From contig DATIIH010000007.1 in NCBI GenBank assembly GCA_035479875.1, positions 1-44,984 on the forward strand: a DNA stretch of 44,984 bases, given 5' to 3'. Shown here one piece after another: positions 38,656 through 44,984 of this stretch. Positions within the stretch are counted from its first letter, which is position 1. Each line of letters begins with the position of its first letter. The stretch comes from PMNU01 sp035479875 (GTDB taxonomy: Bacteria > Patescibacteriota > Saccharimonadia > Saccharimonadales > UBA4665). The notes under the pieces are model-generated. The model had not been told where the DNA came from, made no database searches, and was given only the letters and a program-made list of their open reading frames with translations. A program made the position numbers and the translations under genes.

Positions 38656-39600
38656 ATGTCATTTGAGAAGATGAAACTTACTGCAATGCAAGTGCAAGCC
38701 TTTATGGCTGGTCGATCTGACCGGCCCGTTAGTGAGGTAGTGCCGCTTAGCGGTGGTGAATGGTCACAAGCCTTTGGGTTTAAGCAGGCCGGGCAGGACT
38801 TAGTAGTGCGGTTTGGCCAGCACCAGGAAGACTATCTGCGAGATCAGTTTGCGGCGCAGCACTTTGGCTCGGTTGGCCTGCCGATCCCAAATGTTTTGGA
38901 AGTGGGTGAGGCGTTTGGTGGCTATTATGCCGTTTCCGTGCGGGCGTATGGCACGATGATCGACGATCTCGACAAGCCGGCCATGCGCCGCGTAGTCCCG
39001 TCGCTGATGAGCACTATGGACGCGATGCGCACGGCTGACGTTTCGCAAAGCACCGGTTTTGGCCACATCCATGCCGATGGTAATGCTGGGCATGCTTCGT
39101 GGTATGAAGTGCTGCTTGATGTCGCCAGCGATCACCCAGACATGAAGATTCACGGCTGGAAAGAAGGCCTGCGCGATTCCCTGATCGGCATTCAACCATT
39201 CGAGGAAGCTTACGCTGCGCTTGCCGAGCTGGCACGCGACTTGCCCGAAGTACGGTCGCTCATACATAACGACCTGATCAACTTTAATGTTTTAGTGAAC
39301 AATGACCACATCACTGCTGTCATCGATTGGGCCAATGCGCTTTACGGCGACTTTTTATACGATCTGGCGCAGTTCACCTTTTGGGGGCCGTTGCATGACC
39401 CAGTAAAGGGCATCGATTGGGAGGCCAAAGCGCGAGCGCACTACAAAGCGATAGGGTTAAGGGTGCCCGAATTTGAACGCCGTTTGCGTTGCTGCATGAT
39501 TCATATGGGACTTGGCGCACAGGCATACTACGGCTACAAAAAAGATTGGACCTATTTGGAATCGGTGGCCAAGCGTACGCTAGAATTGGCAAAGAAATAG
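38656..39600 (+). CDS. APH-family phosphotransferase (aminoglycoside or hygromycin kinase-like)
   Basis: 314 aa protein-kinase-like fold. The N-lobe has LSGGEWSQAFGFKQAGQDLVV. The catalytic loop is HNDLINFNVL (His204, Asp206, Asn211), and the metal-binding Asp is Asp224 in VIDWANA. The order and spacing fit APH(4)/hygromycin B and related choline-kinase-like proteins; the substrate cannot be told from sequence and may be another small hydroxyl compound. Strong AGGAGGAG site. The preceding leader with terminator suggests conditional expression. Neighbours include a 14-TM exporter and a Nudix hydrolase. Confidence 0.82.
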   Translation: MSFEKMKLTAMQVQAFMAGRSDRPVSEVVPLSGGEWSQAFGFKQAGQDLVVRFGQHQEDYLRDQFAAQHFGSVGLPIPNVLEVGEAFGGYYAVSVRAYGTMIDDLDKPAMRRVVPSLMSTMDAMRTADVSQSTGFGHIHADGNAGHASWYEVLLDVASDHPDMKIHGWKEGLRDSLIGIQPFEEAYAALAELARDLPEVRSLIHNDLINFNVLVNNDHITAVIDWANALYGDFLYDLAQFTFWGPLHDPVKGIDWEAKARAHYKAIGLRVPEFERRLRCCMIHMGLGAQAYYGYKKDWTYLESVAKRTLELAKK

Positions 39601-39642
39601 CCCCCGCAAAGTTTTCAGTGCAACGCCATTTGTCCGCAAGAC

Positions 39643-39648
39643 TATACT
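39643..39648 (+). promoter_or_regulatory. -10 box of the 74-aa gene
   Basis: TATACT at 39643-39648, 6 nt before the ATG at 39655; leaderless type. Confidence 0.45.
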
Positions 39649-39654
39649 TGAAGT

Positions 39655-39879
39655 ATGGCCAAAGCTGCATCAGAGACTAAAAAGACCAATCTGCCCGAGA
39701 GGGGACTGCGCTTTTTGCGCAACGTGCATATCGCATTGGGTACCGCAGCGCTAGTCGGTTCCGTAGTGTTTCCGCCGTTGGAGGTCTTTGCGGCATACGA
39801 GGGCGTGAATGCCTTGGCCCACGAAGGCTTACGCCAGATCGTGAAACCTAAGTCTAAAAGCAAAAAACAGCACAAGTAG
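39655..39879 (+). CDS. Small membrane protein (74 aa)
   Basis: Basic N-terminus, one to two hydrophobic segments (IALGTAALVGSVVFPPLEVF, then ANDAL-like helix around EGVNALAHEG) and a very basic Lys-rich tail. No family recognised. It lies between the APH and Nudix genes and has its own leaderless promoter. Confidence 0.5.
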   Translation: MAKAASETKKTNLPERGLRFLRNVHIALGTAALVGSVVFPPLEVFAAYEGVNALAHEGLRQIVKPKSKSKKQHK

Positions 39880-39904
39880 CGTTTTAGGCCGGCGCTCGCT
39901 TTGC

Positions 39905-39910
39905 TATCAT
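39905..39910 (+). promoter_or_regulatory. -10 box of the Nudix gene
   Basis: TTTGC-TATCAT (39905-39910), 7 nt before the ATG at 39918, in the same TTTGCTATNAT context as the fused terminator-promoters. Confidence 0.45.
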
Positions 39911-39917
39911 GATTATT

Positions 39918-40412
39918 ATGACTAAGAAGCGCCTCCAGGCCTGGGGCGATACCAAAATAATCGCAATTGTCGGTGCATTTGTATATGACCAAGATGGCCA
40001 ACTTTTATTGCTGCGCCGCCACTCCGATGATTTGGGCGGCGGACAGTGGGGCACGCCTGGCGGGCGAATTGATCCAGACGAATCACCACTACAGGCAATG
40101 CAGCGCGAGTTTTTTGAAGAGACGGGCGTCAAGAGCCCTGAGTTTACCGAGCTGGGGGTGCACGAAGTAAGGATGCCCCACGGTGCAGTGCATATTACAA
40201 GCTATCGCGCTAAACTCGATCCGCAGGCTGTGGTTGTGATCGACCCTCTGGAACATGAGGCTTATGCTTGGTTTGATCCAGATAAACTTCTCGAAGCAGA
40301 CAGGATCTTATGGGGCATGCCCTCTATTCTGCGTGATTTTGGTTTATTGAACGACTTTGCGGGGGACGATCCAACGCTCGCTGATGGTAGTTCGGTCAAA
40401 CGTTTGTCGTAA
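39918..40412 (+). CDS. Nudix hydrolase
   Basis: 164 aa. Nudix box GGRIDPDESPLQAMQ followed by REFFEETGV, an exact match to the motif. The opening IIAIVGAFVYDQDGQLLLLRR is the usual first strand of MutT-like enzymes. The start at 39918 is preferred over ATG 39909, which overlaps the -10 box. The substrate is unknown; it could clean oxidised nucleotides or an activated metabolite. Confidence 0.9.
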   Translation: MTKKRLQAWGDTKIIAIVGAFVYDQDGQLLLLRRHSDDLGGGQWGTPGGRIDPDESPLQAMQREFFEETGVKSPEFTELGVHEVRMPHGAVHITSYRAKLDPQAVVVIDPLEHEAYAWFDPDKLLEADRILWGMPSILRDFGLLNDFAGDDPTLADGSSVKRLS

Positions 40413-40429
40413 GTTGGCCTCGTGAGCGG

Positions 40430-40435
40430 TATACT
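40430..40435 (+). promoter_or_regulatory. -10 box of the MFS exporter gene
   Basis: TATACT at 40430-40435, 6 nt before the ATG at 40442; leaderless type. Confidence 0.45.
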
Positions 40436-40441
40436 ATTGGT

Positions 40442-41800
40442 ATGACGAGGGAGCAACGGCTGGTGCTGGTAGTGAGCATTTTGGCGTCTTTTGTTGCGCT
40501 CCTCGATGGTTTTGCGGTGAACGTGGCGTTGCCGGCAATTGTGCGCGACCTAGGCGGCGGGCTGCAGATACAGCAGTGGGTGGTCGATGGCTATCTTTTG
40601 ACGCTCGGCTCATTAATACTTGTGGCCGGCTCGTTCTCGGACCTATTTGGCCGGCGCAGAATTTTGAAGATTGGGTTGATCTGGTTTTTGGCCACATCGT
40701 TACTCTGCGCTGTGGCGCCCAACGGACCCTTTTTAGTAGTAGCGCGGTTGTTGCAAGGCGCCGGCGGTGCATTGCTGGTGCCGAGTTCGCTGGCGCTGAT
40801 TATGTCGACGTTTTCGGGCAAGGGCGAGGGTAAGGCAATTGGTACCTGGACGGCCTGGATTAGTATTGCCGCGCTTATTGGCCCGTTAGTAGGCGGCGTT
40901 TTAGTTGATGCCGCGTCGTGGCGGTGGATTTTTGCCATCAATGTGTTGCCCGTGACAGTAACCTTGGCACTTATCACCCGCTTACATAGCACAGAGCATC
41001 GCGCCAAGGATGTGCGTGTAGACGGCCTCGGAGTTATTCTGTGCGTGCTTGGCCTGGGCGGGGTAGTGTATGGCTTTATTGAACAGGCGACATATGGTTG
41101 GAGCGCGCCGCGGGTGTTTATCCCACTCGCTCTCGGCGTATTGGCGTTTGTGTGGTTTGTGCGCAATGAGCAGCGAGTGCCGAATCCAATGTTGCCGCTC
41201 AGCTTGTTCGCTTCGCGCAACTTTGCCGTGGGTAATATTGCCACGTTTGTGGTGTATGGCGGGCTGAGTTTGTCGAGCTTTTTGATATCGGTGTTTGTGC
41301 AGCAGGTGGCAGGCTACTCTGCGCTCCAGGCCGGACTCACTACGCTGCCGGTGACTGTTATGATGTTTTTCCTTTCGTCACGCGTTGGCGCACTCGGCAC
41401 CAAGTATGGACCGCGCGCGTTTATGGCGGTGGGGCCGATAGTTGCCGGTCTTGGTGGTCTGTGGTTCTTGACCGTCGACAACAGGGCAGTGTATGTAACC
41501 CAGTTGTTGCCCGGCATTTTGCTGTTCGGGATTGGCCTTGCCACCACCGTCACGCCGCTTACTACGGCGATTCTTGGCGCTATCGACCCGGCGCGAGCGG
41601 GTATTGCCTCGGCGGTTAATAATGCCGTGGCGCGTATCGCGGGGTTGGTTGCCGTAGCCGTTTTAGGGCTGGTAGTAGGGGACCATCTGAATGTTTCGGG
41701 CTTCCATAAGGGTGCGATTTTTATGGCTAGTTTGCTGATCGTGGGTGGGTTGATATCGGCTGTGGGCATTCAAAACCATGTCGCAAAATCTGAGCACTAA
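40442..41800 (+). CDS. MFS drug exporter, DHA2 (EmrB/QacA) type
   Basis: 452 aa with about 14 membrane segments. The first helix with FVALLDGFAVNVALPAI and the loop 2-3 motif GSFSDLFGRRR are diagnostic for the DHA2 family of proton-driven multidrug exporters. Intact and of normal length. Together with the APH gene 2 kb upstream it may form a small resistance or detoxification cluster, although each gene has its own promoter. Confidence 0.92.
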   Translation: MTREQRLVLVVSILASFVALLDGFAVNVALPAIVRDLGGGLQIQQWVVDGYLLTLGSLILVAGSFSDLFGRRRILKIGLIWFLATSLLCAVAPNGPFLVVARLLQGAGGALLVPSSLALIMSTFSGKGEGKAIGTWTAWISIAALIGPLVGGVLVDAASWRWIFAINVLPVTVTLALITRLHSTEHRAKDVRVDGLGVILCVLGLGGVVYGFIEQATYGWSAPRVFIPLALGVLAFVWFVRNEQRVPNPMLPLSLFASRNFAVGNIATFVVYGGLSLSSFLISVFVQQVAGYSALQAGLTTLPVTVMMFFLSSRVGALGTKYGPRAFMAVGPIVAGLGGLWFLTVDNRAVYVTQLLPGILLFGIGLATTVTPLTTAILGAIDPARAGIASAVNNAVARIAGLVAVAVLGLVVGDHLNVSGFHKGAIFMASLLIVGGLISAVGIQNHVAKSEH

Positions 41801-41870
41801 CAGAGAGAAGGGTGCGTTGAACACCTAATGTGTTCGCCTTTCGCGTTGCGATCTGCGTAACCTTCATGTG

Positions 41871-41882
41871 AACAATATTGTT
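41871..41882. promoter_or_regulatory. 12-bp perfect palindrome upstream of the tRNA operon
   Basis: AACAATATTGTT, about 30 bp upstream of the tRNA-Thr -35. Possible operator, or chance in an AT-rich region. Confidence 0.25.
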
Positions 41883-41912
41883 ATACGTTATGGCACTTAG
41901 CCAAGTTACGTT

Positions 41913-41941
41913 GTGACAGAGCCCGCACAAATTGCTATAAT
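41913..41941 (+). promoter_or_regulatory. tRNA-Thr/tRNA-Gly promoter
   Basis: GTGACA (41913-41918), 17-nt spacer, TATAAT (41936-41941), then ACCTCTCGTTG. The start site should lie a few nt before the mature tRNA-Thr 5' end. Confidence 0.65.
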
Positions 41942-41954
41942 ACCTCTCGTTGTT

Positions 41955-42031
41955 GCCACCTTAGCTCAGTTGGCTAGAGCACCGCTTTCGTAAAGCGGGG
42001 GTCCGGGGTTCGAATCCCCGAGGTGGCTCCA
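41955..42031 (+). tRNA. tRNA-Thr (CGU anticodon)
   Basis: Acceptor GCCACCT/AGGTGGC, anticodon arm CCGCT-TTCGTAA-AGCGG (anticodon CGT), T loop TTCGAAT, encoded CCA at 42029-42031. It decodes ACG. Confidence 0.96.
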
Positions 42032-42043
42032 TTTTTATAAGTT

Positions 42044-42118
42044 GCGGGTATCGTATAGTGGCTAATATGCAGCCTTCCCAAGGCTGAGCGGAGAGTTCGA
42101 TTCTCTCTACCCGCACCA
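42044..42118 (+). tRNA. tRNA-Gly (CCC anticodon)
   Basis: Acceptor GCGGGTA/TACCCGC, anticodon arm CAGCC-TTCCCAA-GGCTG (anticodon CCC), T loop TTCGATT, encoded CCA at 42116-42118. Only 12 nt from tRNA-Thr, so both are processed from one transcript. Confidence 0.95.
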
Positions 42119-42151
42119 CTAACTTGATTTTACGAATAGCCGGGCGGGGCT

Positions 42152-42157
42152 TACAAT
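42152..42157 (+). promoter_or_regulatory. -10 box of the 123-aa membrane protein gene
   Basis: TACAAT at 42152-42157, 9 nt before the ATG at 42167. Confidence 0.35.
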
Positions 42158-42166
42158 ATAACCAAC

Positions 42167-42538
42167 ATGATGCCAGTCCCCACAGTCCCAAAAAGTTATC
42201 TGCATGATAGGATAGTTTTATTGCTCGCCAGTAGCAACGTCTTTTTGGCCTTTATCAGCATCCTACTAATCTTTTTGCGGCTTAATGTGGGCCAGGGGAC
42301 CGATGGGTACATCGTGGAGTACCGCTCTAACCTCGGGATCAGCGCCTTTAAGACGGGCAGCCTGACATCTATTTTGAGTTTTGCGGTGTTTGCACTGGTC
42401 GTTGTGACTGTCGTGGTTACCCTCAGCCTGCGCACCTACCGCGTGCGCCGGGAGCTGGCACTGTCGGTACTGGGTGCGGGCGTGCTGCTACTAGTGCTGT
42501 CGATCATCGTGAGTAATGCGCTGATGGTACTGCATTAA
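42167..42538 (+). CDS. Small membrane protein upstream of the glycosyltransferase
   Basis: 123 aa with three hydrophobic segments (about residues 18-37, 65-85 and 95-118) and a short basic loop. No family recognised. The glycosyltransferase starts 2 nt after its stop and has no ribosome site of its own, so the pair is probably translated together and may form a complex, as small partner proteins do with processive synthases. Confidence 0.6.
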   Translation: MMPVPTVPKSYLHDRIVLLLASSNVFLAFISILLIFLRLNVGQGTDGYIVEYRSNLGISAFKTGSLTSILSFAVFALVVVTVVVTLSLRTYRVRRELALSVLGAGVLLLVLSIIVSNALMVLH

Positions 42539-42540
42539 AC

Positions 42541-44133
42541 ATGAAGAACCTCGAAATACCTCACGAGAACGAGCGTGGCCGCGGCTACCGCTTTTTTGAG
42601 ATACTGCCCGGCGCGCTGTCGTTTTTACTGATACTCACGCCGGTATTGCTCAGCCTGATTAACGTCACTTTGGCGGCGTTTTTTATCTTGGCGTATGTGC
42701 TGATCTACTTTACGCGTTCCGTGGCTGTTGATATCCGGGCGCTCGCCGGCTACCGCGTGATGCGTGAGCACGAGAAAGTGGATTGGAATGCCTTGCTCGA
42801 AGACCTAGAAGCCGGCTCCGTGGCCGACCCCCAGGCTGTGCGGCCCAAGTGGCACTACGATAATCTGCTGCGCTTAAGCGTCCAGCCGCCCGTGCTCAAA
42901 CCAAGCGAGATGTTGCACGCGGTAATCATCGCCACCTGGAACGAAAGTAAAGACGTGGTTGAGCCCACTATTTTGTCGTTGGTTAACGCGGGGTACGACG
43001 TTAAAAACAAGATCATACTCATCTTGGCATACGAAGAGCGCGGCGGCGAGCAAAAAGCTATGGAGTCCAAAGCGCTCGTCGAAAAGTACAAGGATAAATT
43101 TAAGTACGCCGTAGCGCTTGAGCACCCCGATGGCCGCCCAGACGAAATCATAGGCAAGGGCAGCAACCTCACATGGGCAGGGCACGCGCTGCAGGAATAC
43201 GTTGAGAAGCACCACATCGACCCGCTTAAGGTGGCCGTGACTACGCTGGACTCCGACAACCGCCCGCACTCTAAGTATTTCTCGGCGCTGTCATATTTAT
43301 ATTGCTCATCGCCTGATCCCTTGCGCGCCTCGTATCAGCCGTTGCCGATGTTTACCAGCAACATTTGGGATGTACCTGCGCCAATGCGCGTGGTAGCCAC
43401 CGGCAACAACTTCTTTTACATCGTGCTTACGCAGCGGCCACACCTGGAGCGCAACTTTTCGGCCCACGCCCAATGCCTCAAAGCACTCATCGACATGGAA
43501 TTTTGGAGCATGCGTACCGTGGTAGAAGACGGCCATCAGTTTTGGCGCAGCTATTTCCACTTTGACGGTGATTATCGCGTGTACCCCATATCGATCCCGG
43601 TGTTCTGCGACGCTGTGCTGGCCGACGGCTATGTTAAGACGCTCAAAGCCCAGTTTGTGCAGATCCGCCGCTGGACGTATGGTGCGTCGGATATCGCCTA
43701 CATCGCCAACCAGGCGCTTTTTAGAAAGAGTAAAGCTCCCAAGCGCGACATCGCCATCAAATTTTTTAGATTACTCGAAAACCACGTGAGCTGGGCCACC
43801 GGGGCACTCATACTATTGCTAGCCGCATTCGTTCCCGTACTCATAAATCCGCAGAGCTATGCCGCTAACGAACTGCCGCTGATTGTGAGCCGCATTCAGA
43901 CCATTGGCTTGGTTGGTGCGCTCGCTTCGCTCTTTGTGGCGCTTAAGACGCTGCCGCCACGCCCAGCACGCTACAAGCGTCACCGTACCATCTTTATGAT
44001 ATTGCAGTGGGCGTACCTGCCGGTGACCACCATCGTGTATGGCTCTTTAGCGGCGATCTACTCGCAGACACGACTAGTCTTTGCTAAGTACCCAACAAAG
44101 TTTGATGTGACCGCCAAAGCCGTTCGTAAGTAA
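42541..44133 (+). CDS. Membrane GT2-family processive glycosyltransferase
   Basis: 530 aa. Two membrane segments lie near residues 28-65 and three or four near 405-510. Between them is a GT-A domain with HAVIIATWNESKDVVEPTI, the metal-binding DSD at residues 237-239 (TTLDSDN) and the QxxRW motif at 374-378 (QIRRW), which is found in cellulose synthase and hyaluronan synthase-like enzymes. It should polymerise a surface polysaccharide from nucleotide sugars. The sugar cannot be told. Converges on nrdR. Confidence 0.85.
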   Translation: MKNLEIPHENERGRGYRFFEILPGALSFLLILTPVLLSLINVTLAAFFILAYVLIYFTRSVAVDIRALAGYRVMREHEKVDWNALLEDLEAGSVADPQAVRPKWHYDNLLRLSVQPPVLKPSEMLHAVIIATWNESKDVVEPTILSLVNAGYDVKNKIILILAYEERGGEQKAMESKALVEKYKDKFKYAVALEHPDGRPDEIIGKGSNLTWAGHALQEYVEKHHIDPLKVAVTTLDSDNRPHSKYFSALSYLYCSSPDPLRASYQPLPMFTSNIWDVPAPMRVVATGNNFFYIVLTQRPHLERNFSAHAQCLKALIDMEFWSMRTVVEDGHQFWRSYFHFDGDYRVYPISIPVFCDAVLADGYVKTLKAQFVQIRRWTYGASDIAYIANQALFRKSKAPKRDIAIKFFRLLENHVSWATGALILLLAAFVPVLINPQSYAANELPLIVSRIQTIGLVGALASLFVALKTLPPRPARYKRHRTIFMILQWAYLPVTTIVYGSLAAIYSQTRLVFAKYPTKFDVTAKAVRK

Positions 44134-44139
44134 GCGTTT

Positions 44140-44559
44140 TTAGCGTTTATGGCTGGTGGTAGGGTGGTAGGCGGAATACACCGTTGCTGCGGTGCGGTCG
44201 AACGCATGAAGCACGGCATACGCGGTGCGCGCGAGCTCCGGCGCGGCGATGCTGCCGCGCAAACGTTTTTTTAGTACTTTGCCCATGATTGTCTCTGTAA
44301 GTGAGGTGGCTGCCTGCAAGGCGTCCTCACGGTGTTTACAGGCTTCGTACAGGCTGATGAACAGCTTATCACGCTGGAAGGGGCTGAGGGCCCCGTGTGT
44401 GTCTTCTACCATAAAGCTCTGAGACAGGTCGGGGTGCTCTTCAGTGGTGAAGACATGGGCACACACCGTACACCTGCGGCGGCGCCAAACGCCGTTGCCG
44501 CGCCGTTGAGCGCGTGAGTTGACGACCTGGGTGGGGGATCCGCAATATACGCATACCAT
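44140..44559 (-). CDS. nrdR: Transcriptional repressor NrdR
   Basis: 139 aa. N-terminal zinc ribbon with CVYC and CTVC around the basic RRRRC segment, followed by an ATP-cone domain (FMVEDTHGALSPFQRDKL). It represses ribonucleotide reductase genes in response to dATP/ATP. The start at 44559 is chosen because MVCVYCG matches the family N-terminus; the frame stays open upstream to 44646 but that part is not family-like. A 16-bp palindrome overlaps the start codon. No ribonucleotide reductase gene is in the window. Confidence 0.9.
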   Translation of the reverse strand: MVCVYCGSPTQVVNSRAQRRGNGVWRRRRCTVCAHVFTTEEHPDLSQSFMVEDTHGALSPFQRDKLFISLYEACKHREDALQAATSLTETIMGKVLKKRLRGSIAAPELARTAYAVLHAFDRTAATVYSAYHPTTSHKR

Positions 44560-44574
44560 GTCAACATATTGACA
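44559..44574. promoter_or_regulatory. Palindrome over the nrdR start, possible NrdR box
   Basis: TGTCAA-CATA-TTGACA is a perfect 6-4-6 inverted repeat. The central CAACATATTG agrees with the core of the NrdR box (CwAtATaTwG), though the outer bases differ. On the minus strand CAATAT (44571-44566) lies 6 nt before the ATG, so the palindrome covers both the -10 and the start site, an ideal place for autoregulation. Confidence 0.45.
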
Positions 44575-44627
44575 CCATGCTGGCATAAATACCAGTGGAA
44601 AAAGGCCTAAAAACTGTGGGTAGATAC

Positions 44628-44660
44628 AAAAACACCCTCGTTCCATCTGGAGCGAGGGTG
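44628..44660 (-). terminator. Terminator after the 38-aa gene
   Basis: Minus strand: CACCCTCG pairs with CGAGGGTG (44660-44653 with 44640-44633), with an additional TCC/GGA inside, followed by T5. Confidence 0.85.
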
Positions 44661-44670
44661 CCGGGCTGCG

Positions 44671-44787
44671 TTATTTGTTGTTAACAAAAACCCGGGAACG
44701 TCTAATACGATTGCTTTTTAACGAAAAGGCTAGCTCTTCGTAAAACAGCTTGAACTCGTCAAGCGTGCCTTGCTTTTTAGCACTCAC
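44671..44787 (-). CDS. Small basic protein (38 aa), GTG start
   Basis: The minus strand from GTG 44787 encodes a 38-residue protein with GTLDEFKLFYEELAFSLKSN and a basic end (RIRRSRVFVNNK). It is well supported for its size: AGAGG lies 7 nt before the GTG, a promoter (TTGACT, 17 nt, TAGCAT) lies at 44838-44810, and a strong terminator follows at 44660. The head could be an amphipathic helix and the tail could bind nucleic acid. No family recognised. It lies between the IS copy and nrdR. Confidence 0.6.
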   Translation of the reverse strand: MSAKKQGTLDEFKLFYEELAFSLKSNRIRRSRVFVNNK

Positions 44788-44809
44788 ATATAAGCCTCTT
44801 AACGTGGTA

Positions 44810-44838
44810 ATGCTAACATAATCATTTAAGTAAGTCAA
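44810..44838 (-). promoter_or_regulatory. Promoter of the 38-aa gene
   Basis: Minus strand TTGACT (44838-44833), 17-nt spacer, TAGCAT (44815-44810). It lies directly inside the IS boundary, and its first bases resemble the flank of the other IS copy at 144-152 (ATTGAC in both). Confidence 0.6.
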
Positions 44839-44844
44839 TACTGC

Positions 44845-44984
44845 CGTAATGGTTCAATACCTTCGCACCACCCAGTCCACGGCGCTAGCCGTGACTGTGG
44901 TGGTGAAAAGAGGACAATTGAGCCATGCCCTACACCACCAACCCAAAACTTCCTCGACTCCGCATGCAAGCAGTCCTTCGTGTG
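44845..44984 (+). mobile_element. Insertion sequence end (right copy), truncated by window edge
   Basis: Perfect inverted copy of 2-141. It starts CGTAATGGTTCAATACC, contains the 44866-44905 hairpin and runs outward into a transposase start at 44925. The internal part and far end of this IS are beyond the window. Confidence 0.7.
44925..44984 (+). CDS. Transposase N-terminal fragment (partial, runs off the window)
   Basis: Twenty codons beginning MPYTTNPKLPRL, identical to the fragment at 61-1 on the other strand, open to the window edge. The site before the ATG (AGAGGACAATTGAGCC) has a weak SD. Same family remarks as the left copy. Confidence 0.5.
   Translation, partial: MPYTTNPKLPRLRMQAVLRV

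Noticed and set aside
41819..41835. GAACAC/GTGTTC hairpin after the MFS gene as a strong terminator
   Set aside because: The stem is only 6 bp and no T-run follows; it may end transcription weakly but I do not list it as a terminator.
1..44984. The whole window as a composite transposon or linear plasmid with terminal inverted repeats
   Set aside because: The interior carries single-copy core genes (ftsK, rpsF, ssb, rpsR, efp, ychF, xerD, ndk, nrdR, tRNAs), and both repeats are IS ends that run off the edge, so a contig break at IS copies is far more likely.
1..44984. CRISPR array, prophage or rRNA operon
   Set aside because: No regularly spaced repeats, no phage structural genes and no rRNA-like sequence were seen on reading both strands.

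Overview
The window reads like a chromosomal piece of a small-genome Patescibacterium (CPR), most likely a Candidatus Saccharibacteria (TM7) relative. The evidence is: rpsF-ssb-rpsR next to efp and a TlyA-like gene; a nucleoside diphosphate kinase longer than usual; a complete type IV pilus cluster in CPR style; many orphan proteins without relatives I can name; very tight spacing; and the standard genetic code (TGA is used as a stop). The taxon is an inference from gene content.

Layout. 1-141 and 44845-44984 are inverted copies of the same 140 bp, each running outward into the 5' end of an insertion-sequence transposase gene, so the contig stops inside two IS copies. 225-6190 is core: ftsK, a small-protein region, then rpsF-ssb-rpsR-Nudix-efp-tlyA. 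6231-13790 holds a degenerate phosphoribosyltransferase-like protein, a Crp/Fnr regulator, a PH-like protein, a 448-aa protein with a caspase/DUF4347-like His-Cys layout, ychF, a 673-aa orphan and an FNR-type oxidoreductase. 13862-27791 is the pilus locus: TPR protein, large exported protein, pilM-N-O, a small membrane protein, pilB, pilT, pilC, major pilin, prepilin peptidase, three minor pilins and a PilX-like protein. 27802-31458 holds xerD, a 104-bp palindromic MITE with an 8-bp target duplication, ndk, tRNA-Arg, a PH-domain protein, a PpiC-type foldase and tRNA-Asp. 31570-38448 is accessory: a decayed CheR-like methyltransferase, a possible ADP-ribosyltransferase-fold protein, Dabb, coiled-coil, membrane, GrpB and unknown proteins, and a putative zinc metallopeptidase. 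38449-41800 carries an APH-family kinase behind an attenuator-like leader, a small membrane protein, a Nudix hydrolase and a 14-TM exporter. 41955-44787 has tRNA-Thr, tRNA-Gly, a processive GT2 glycosyltransferase, nrdR and a 38-aa gene.

The strongest genome-wide signal is promoter architecture. About twenty first-of-operon genes have a sigma70-type -10 hexamer whose 3' end lies only 6-10 nt (usually 6) before the start codon, with no Shine-Dalgarno sequence, so their mRNAs should be leaderless. Genes inside operons carry AGGAGG-like sites. At several junctions the terminator hairpin of the upstream gene runs straight into this promoter (T-tract followed by GCTATNAT), giving a fused terminator-promoter of about 40 bp.

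The best candidates for something undescribed are the fused terminator/leaderless-promoter module, the APH leader with a leaderless 7-codon peptide and terminator, the MITE at the xerD promoter, the in-frame palindromic insert in tlyA, and the set of large orphan proteins with protease-like or ART-like signatures.
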